A program made the position numbers and the translations under genes. A stretch of DNA of 64,000 nt, from positions 1-64,000 of the forward strand of contig WNNJ02003385.1 in assembly GCA_012934845.2 (NCBI GenBank), written 5' to 3'. This document shows, in pieces, positions 60,020 to 64,000 of this stretch. The stretch comes from Pomphorhynchus laevis. Its lineage: Eukaryota; Acanthocephala; Palaeacanthocephala; Echinorhynchida; Pomphorhynchidae. Each line of letters begins with the position of its first letter. Positions within the stretch are counted from its first letter, which is position 1. The notes under the pieces were generated by a model, which did no database searches, was not told the DNA's origin, and was given only the letters and a program-made list of their open reading frames with translations.

Positions 60020-61712
60020 AAAGAAAAACATAGGCCCTGAAGTCACACCAAGGCGGAATTGGTTGGAGAGATTGAGTGGCTCCATAATTATGTAGGGATA
60101 GTGACTCCTCCAACACTTTGTCAAGGCCTATGTTACCGATCCAGCCCGAGGCTCTATCCTTTCAGCAGACAAACTTCTCCTTCTTGAATATCTTCCAAAA
60201 TAAAGACTTAGAAGGGTTAAGGCGAGCCATGCTCGCCCTTACTTTCTCAACTGGAACCTATATCTAGTGCTCCAGTATTCGTTCGACAGTACATGTCTGG
60301 CGGAAACAGAGGGATAATGAAGGTGTACCATTCTAGCTAGGACCTTGAGTTTTGTTGAAGTGGGATTGAATATTCGCCCTTATAGGTAGTCGATAGGAAC
60401 GCGGTAGCTTGCGAAGATAAGTAGGAATTTAATTCTGTCAAAATCATTTCCAATTATGGGGAAGAGTTGGATAGCTGCCTGGAAGAAGGCCACTTTGATA
60501 GGATCAAAGTGAAACCTCCTTCTAAGCAACGTATCTTCATCTTTCCGCCAGCGAATTAGGTCATGAGAGATGATATGTTGTTCTTGCGGCTTCTTAGCAC
60601 AGATGGGTTCCAAGAACCACATCTTTTGTATAAGTAAAATGTCGAGGAGAGAATTAGTTGTTGAACAATGAAAGGTGGGGGAAGGTGGTTTGTGAATATG
60701 ATAGTCGTTCCTGGCTCTGCAGAGTGCTGCACTAATTCAACGACCAGTTATGTCGTTGGACATAACGTCGTTATAACCGCTACATAATATCCGATCGAGG
60801 AGGTCACAGTTATTGTGAATTTCTTCTGGCCAGATATAGGCGTTGGCTATGCTGACGCGTTTACCGTTTTTATAGAGTGATATAGCTAAACAAGACGGCT
60901 AGACAAGAATAGTTATAGTAAAAAGAAAGATATTAAGGAGCTCTTAAGTAGGTTAAAAGATTTTGACATTGAGAGGAATAAGGAGGGATTATGTACGGAG
61001 TATAGTAGGTGTATATGTGCTTAGTGATAAATCGAGTAATGTCTTGGGAGAGTCGAATAACCCGCATCTCCTGAAGGACTATAGCATCTGTATCTTTACC
61101 AGATAGAAGGCTAGAGGCGGAAGCACCTCAAAGTTCATCTGAAGGATATTCGGTGAAAAAGGCTCGTGATTACTTCCCATTGTGCTGATTTAACTGGTGG
61201 AATGCTTCCTCTTAGTCTGAACCGGAGGTGAGACCATCGCTCTTCCTACACCCGGCCAAACTAGGTGGAGTCATTTGCCCACGGGAATTTCTTTATTTCC
61301 TGATGTGATTGCTATTTCCCAATTTTAGAGAGGATAGACTCAGCATATATGCATTACGTTTCTTCGAATAGTGTGCTCTTTTAGAAGATAGCCTGTCGAC
61401 TAGCATCAATTAGCTTAACAATTTCAACATCCGACATTCTTTTTCACTTGATCTAATATTGTCCGAGCAAGCTTTGACGAAGTTGGGCGGTTTAGCGGGC
61501 GATCCGCAATGATGCTTCTTATAGCTTTTAAAGAAGCTGCATTTCCTCGACCAAGATGGGTATTCCCTACCGCAGTTTGAACAGTGGGGAGGCATTTCGA
61601 ATTTTCCAGAATGATAATCTGACGATCCTCATACCCCACAAGTTCAGGAAGATTGCATTTTGATGGCCAGTGCCCCCATTGATGACAGCTATTGCAATGG
61701 GGTACGTCTGGG
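60020..61712 (-). mobile_element. LINE family D, copy 2a: 5' half, inverted relative to copy 2b
   Basis: The minus strand starts at the ORF1 zinc knuckles (CNSCHQWGHWPSKC and CSNCGREYPSWSRKC, 61.7-61.5 kb), goes through a broken endonuclease (60.8-61.2 kb) and HDLIRWRKDEDTLLRRRFHF (60.56 kb), and ends near RLGVTSG at about 60.03 kb. It lacks the RT. It is placed head to head with copy 2b and overlaps it in content by about 0.55 kb. Confidence 0.75.
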
Positions 61713-61724
61713 AATCTGAATCTA

Positions 61725-63700
61725 TAACAGATTGTCCACCTCTCATGACCTAATTCTTTGGAGAATTGAGGAAGATATGTTGCTTCGCAGAAGGTTTCAC
61801 TTTGATCCTATCAGAGTGGCCTTCTTTCAGGCGGCTATCCAACTCTTTCCCCGAATAGGAAATGTGAGTCTGACCGAATTTAATACCTACCTCTTTTCGC
61901 AAGCTACCGCGATTCTTCGACCACCTATAAAGGTCGTATATGCAATTCCACTCCGACGAAACTCAAGGTCCTAGCAAAATTATTGAACCTCCCTAATCTC
62001 TCTGCTTCCGCCAAACAAGCCCTCTCGAATGAATACTGGAGCACTAGATACAGGTTCCAGCTGAGTAAGGATAGGACGAGTATCGCTCGCCTTAATCCTT
62101 CTCAGTCTTCCTTTTGGAAGATTTTCAAGAAGGAGAAGTTTGTTTGCTGGAAGGATAGAGCATTGAGTTGGATAGGGAATGTAGGCCTTGAAAAAGTTTT
62201 GGAGGAGTCACTAGCCCTACACAACTATGGAGCCACTCAATCACCTCAACCAATCCCGCCTTGGTGTAACTTCAGGAGTAGGGATCTATCTGTTACGGAT
62301 ATTCTTAACTCCTAGGGTCCACTCCCGGGCACCTCCAATCCGTCGTTCCACTTTCTTCTCGGGTCTGTCAACTTTTGACAGCTGATCAGAGAAGAGAGGT
62401 GGCCGTAACAATGCTTTTAGCCTCCCCATCCGATGTAGCAGGCATCAATATTAGTAAGCGTGTTTTTATCCCTAAGAAAAAATCCTGCTCATGTCCTAAA
62501 GACCTGCGACCCATTTCGATTCAAAATTCCCTCGTGTCAATTTACGAAAAAGCGCTTGCGCGTAAAATCCGCGACCATCTGAGTAGGCGTAATTTGATCC
62601 CTCCAGGTTTTCATGGGTTCGTCAAAGGTCGCTCGGTCCATTCAGCAGTAGGTGAGGTGGAGCAGTTTTGTCGGGAGAATAGCCATCGCCTAGTTGTGGC
62701 TTTTTTCCTTGACTTTTCTGCTGCATTTGACCGCATCTCTATTCCTTTTGTGATCTCTTCTCTCAGGTCCCTCGGGTTGCCTGCGAGAATTGTGAACAGG
62801 GTGGAGATCCTGCTGTACACCAAGCGGTTTTATTATGAAGACGACCCTGATGCGCGTCAGTTCTACCCTATTACGGGTGTGCCTCAAGGTTCACCTCTTT
62901 CTCCTATCTTATATCTTGCTGCTTCCATTAATCTATTCAAAATATTTAAACGCGAACAACGTCTTGTGGTGTATGCTGATGACACCACAGCCCTGTTCTC
63001 TGGACACAGGTGCAAAGACGTAATTTCTGACATCAGCCGCTTCTTTTTAAGATTAAAAGACCAGTTACCCGTATCCAATCTTATTTTAAACTCTGCCAAA
63101 TCGCAGGCGGTTGTCTTTCATGGCACCACTGCAACAAAGAAAAAACTTAAGAGATTAGCACTCTCTGCACTCTCCTCCATATTTGCCTCTGAACCACTCC
63201 CCACCTCAAGTCGAGTAAAATACCTGGGGTTCACCGTTACGGTGAACTGGTCGGCGAAAGCTGACCTGGATAGACTTAAACGTATCCTGAAGAAAGCTAG
63301 GTGGGCCCTGAAACGGGCCCAGCATCTGTCATTGAAAGGGAAAACCCAGGTGCGCCTTTGGGGTACCTGGGCTATCTCGGGACTAGTCTTCTTCTCAAGA
63401 GGACGTCCCCCAGAGCAAAGGCTAAGGTTTCTTAAGCTCCTCGTCTCTCGTTTACCAAGCATAGTCCGCGCCGATTGGATTCTTCGGGGGGTGAAAGACC
63501 CCGGGTGGTTCAGTCGGAAGGCGGCGTGTTGGATCGGTTGGGGGGCTCAGATCCCACTGGACCTGAGGCCATAAAGAGAAAGGGAAGATGAAAAAACGAA
63601 GGAAAATTCTGTCATTTTTTATGAGTTGGTTATGACCTACCTTTTTTATTCTTGCATGCTATATTTTGGTGTATTTAATAAAATCTTTATTTATTTATTT
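61725..63700 (+). mobile_element. LINE family D, copy 2b: 3' half, with intact RT frame
   Basis: The plus strand begins inside ORF2 at TSHDLILWRIEED and runs to the 3' tail AATAAAATCTTTATTTATTT at about 63.69 kb. It is the youngest-looking D copy: its RT is unbroken from 62375 to 63574. One stop near 62.31 kb separates this from the linker frame. Confidence 0.85.
62375..63574 (+). CDS. LINE family D reverse transcriptase, uninterrupted C-terminal 400 codons
   Basis: Codes for the RT and C-terminal part of ORF2. The frame begins at a TTG after a stop, so it is a fragment start, not a native one. Motifs in order: VFIPKKKSCSCPKDLRPISI, SVHSAVGEVEQFC, FLDFSAAFDRI, a GVPQGSPLSPILYLAAS block, VYADDT (62972-62983), NSAKSQAVVFHG, RVKYLGFTVTVNW and KARWALKRAQHL. 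The C-terminal block is GTWAISGLVFFSRG, and the protein ends PLDLRP. It would copy element RNA at a nicked target. The APE endonuclease is missing from this copy, so it could not act alone. Confidence 0.9.
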   Translation: MTADQRREVAVTMLLASPSDVAGINISKRVFIPKKKSCSCPKDLRPISIQNSLVSIYEKALARKIRDHLSRRNLIPPGFHGFVKGRSVHSAVGEVEQFCRENSHRLVVAFFLDFSAAFDRISIPFVISSLRSLGLPARIVNRVEILLYTKRFYYEDDPDARQFYPITGVPQGSPLSPILYLAASINLFKIFKREQRLVVYADDTTALFSGHRCKDVISDISRFFLRLKDQLPVSNLILNSAKSQAVVFHGTTATKKKLKRLALSALSSIFASEPLPTSSRVKYLGFTVTVNWSAKADLDRLKRILKKARWALKRAQHLSLKGKTQVRLWGTWAISGLVFFSRGRPPEQRLRFLKLLVSRLPSIVRADWILRGVKDPGWFSRKAACWIGWGAQIPLDLRP

Positions 63701-63845
63701 TATGTAGTTAGTTATTAACAAAGAAATACCGCATATTTTAATCAATACAATAAAATCAGAGCAAAATAAAACTCTCAAAATAGTAGCGACTTTTCAAAAT
63801 TACCCAATTAATAAAGTATAAGTTACATTTAAAGCGGATTGAAAA

Positions 63846-64000
63846 ATGATGACGGAGGGATCAAAGGTTTTCAGTAAAACGATTTTTCCAGTAAATGCAG
63901 AAAAGAAGGTATGTTTGTTAATTTCTGAATCCATTTCTGAGGGTGAACTTCTCCCGTTGCCAAAATTAGCTAACTTAGTGGTTATTAAACTACTAGAGCC
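63846..64000 (+). CDS. Open frame leaving the window, unidentified (possible host 5' exon)
   Basis: ATG ATG at 63846 opens a frame of 51 codons to the edge (MMTEGSKVFSKTIF, then EGELLPLPKLANLVVIKLL). The bases after AAGAAG at 63910 (GTATGTTTG) would also make a splice donor, so either read-through or a short first exon is possible. No family is recognised. Confidence 0.3.
   Translation, partial: MMTEGSKVFSKTIFPVNAEKKVCLLISESISEGELLPLPKLANLVVIKLLE

Overview
This is eukaryotic, almost certainly arthropod (probably insect), nuclear DNA. It is AT-rich, has no bacterial operon layout, carries an HP1-type chromatin gene (closest in style to insect HP1b) at 35139-35807, and is otherwise packed with decayed retroelements. 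I cannot name the species. Open frames that start at non-ATG codons inside the repeats are fragment edges, not real starts. Family letters A-E below are my own labels. || Layout. 1-3.4 kb: a young APE-type LINE (family A, minus strand) running off the left edge, followed at its 5' end by a 1.5-kb array of a 14-bp minisatellite (3.41-4.93 kb). 5.0-9.5 kb: fragments of a Penelope-like element (PLE) whose GIY-YIG endonuclease lies N-terminal to the reverse transcriptase (RT), as in the Naiad group. 9.5-14.7 kb: a LINE with a C-terminal restriction-like endonuclease (family E, RLE-type) split by a short-LTR Ty3/gypsy fossil. 14.7-33.3 kb: LINEs of four kinds, L2/CR1-like (B), RTE-like (C), Jockey/I-like with zinc knuckles (D) and RLE-type (E), in mixed orientation. 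33.3-36.5 kb: a quieter stretch with the HP1 gene. 36.5-50.97 kb: two more PLE loci, another E element interrupted by a nested inverted-repeat (foldback) element, a second C copy and AT-rich gaps. 51-57.6 kb: two probable host loci, a 458-codon Asn/Ser-rich frame at 51.8 kb and a small multi-exon gene at 57.0 kb, with an E-type LINE between them. 57.9-63.7 kb: an E-type LINE and two head-to-head D copies, one with an uninterrupted 400-codon RT frame. The last 155 bases hold an open frame that leaves the window. || How it fits together. The host genes (HP1, the 51.8-kb frame, the 57-kb gene) show no functional link to one another and sit as islands among elements. The elements record a series of insertions: LTR fossil into an E LINE (6-bp target duplication seen), foldback into an E LINE, and a truncated B copy against a C copy. 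The most interesting items are the PLE with a permuted domain order, a conserved structured segment near the PLE 3' end that holds hammerhead-like core boxes, the triple-nested inverted repeat at 44.3-45.1 kb, and the 14-bp array abutting the LINE 5' end.
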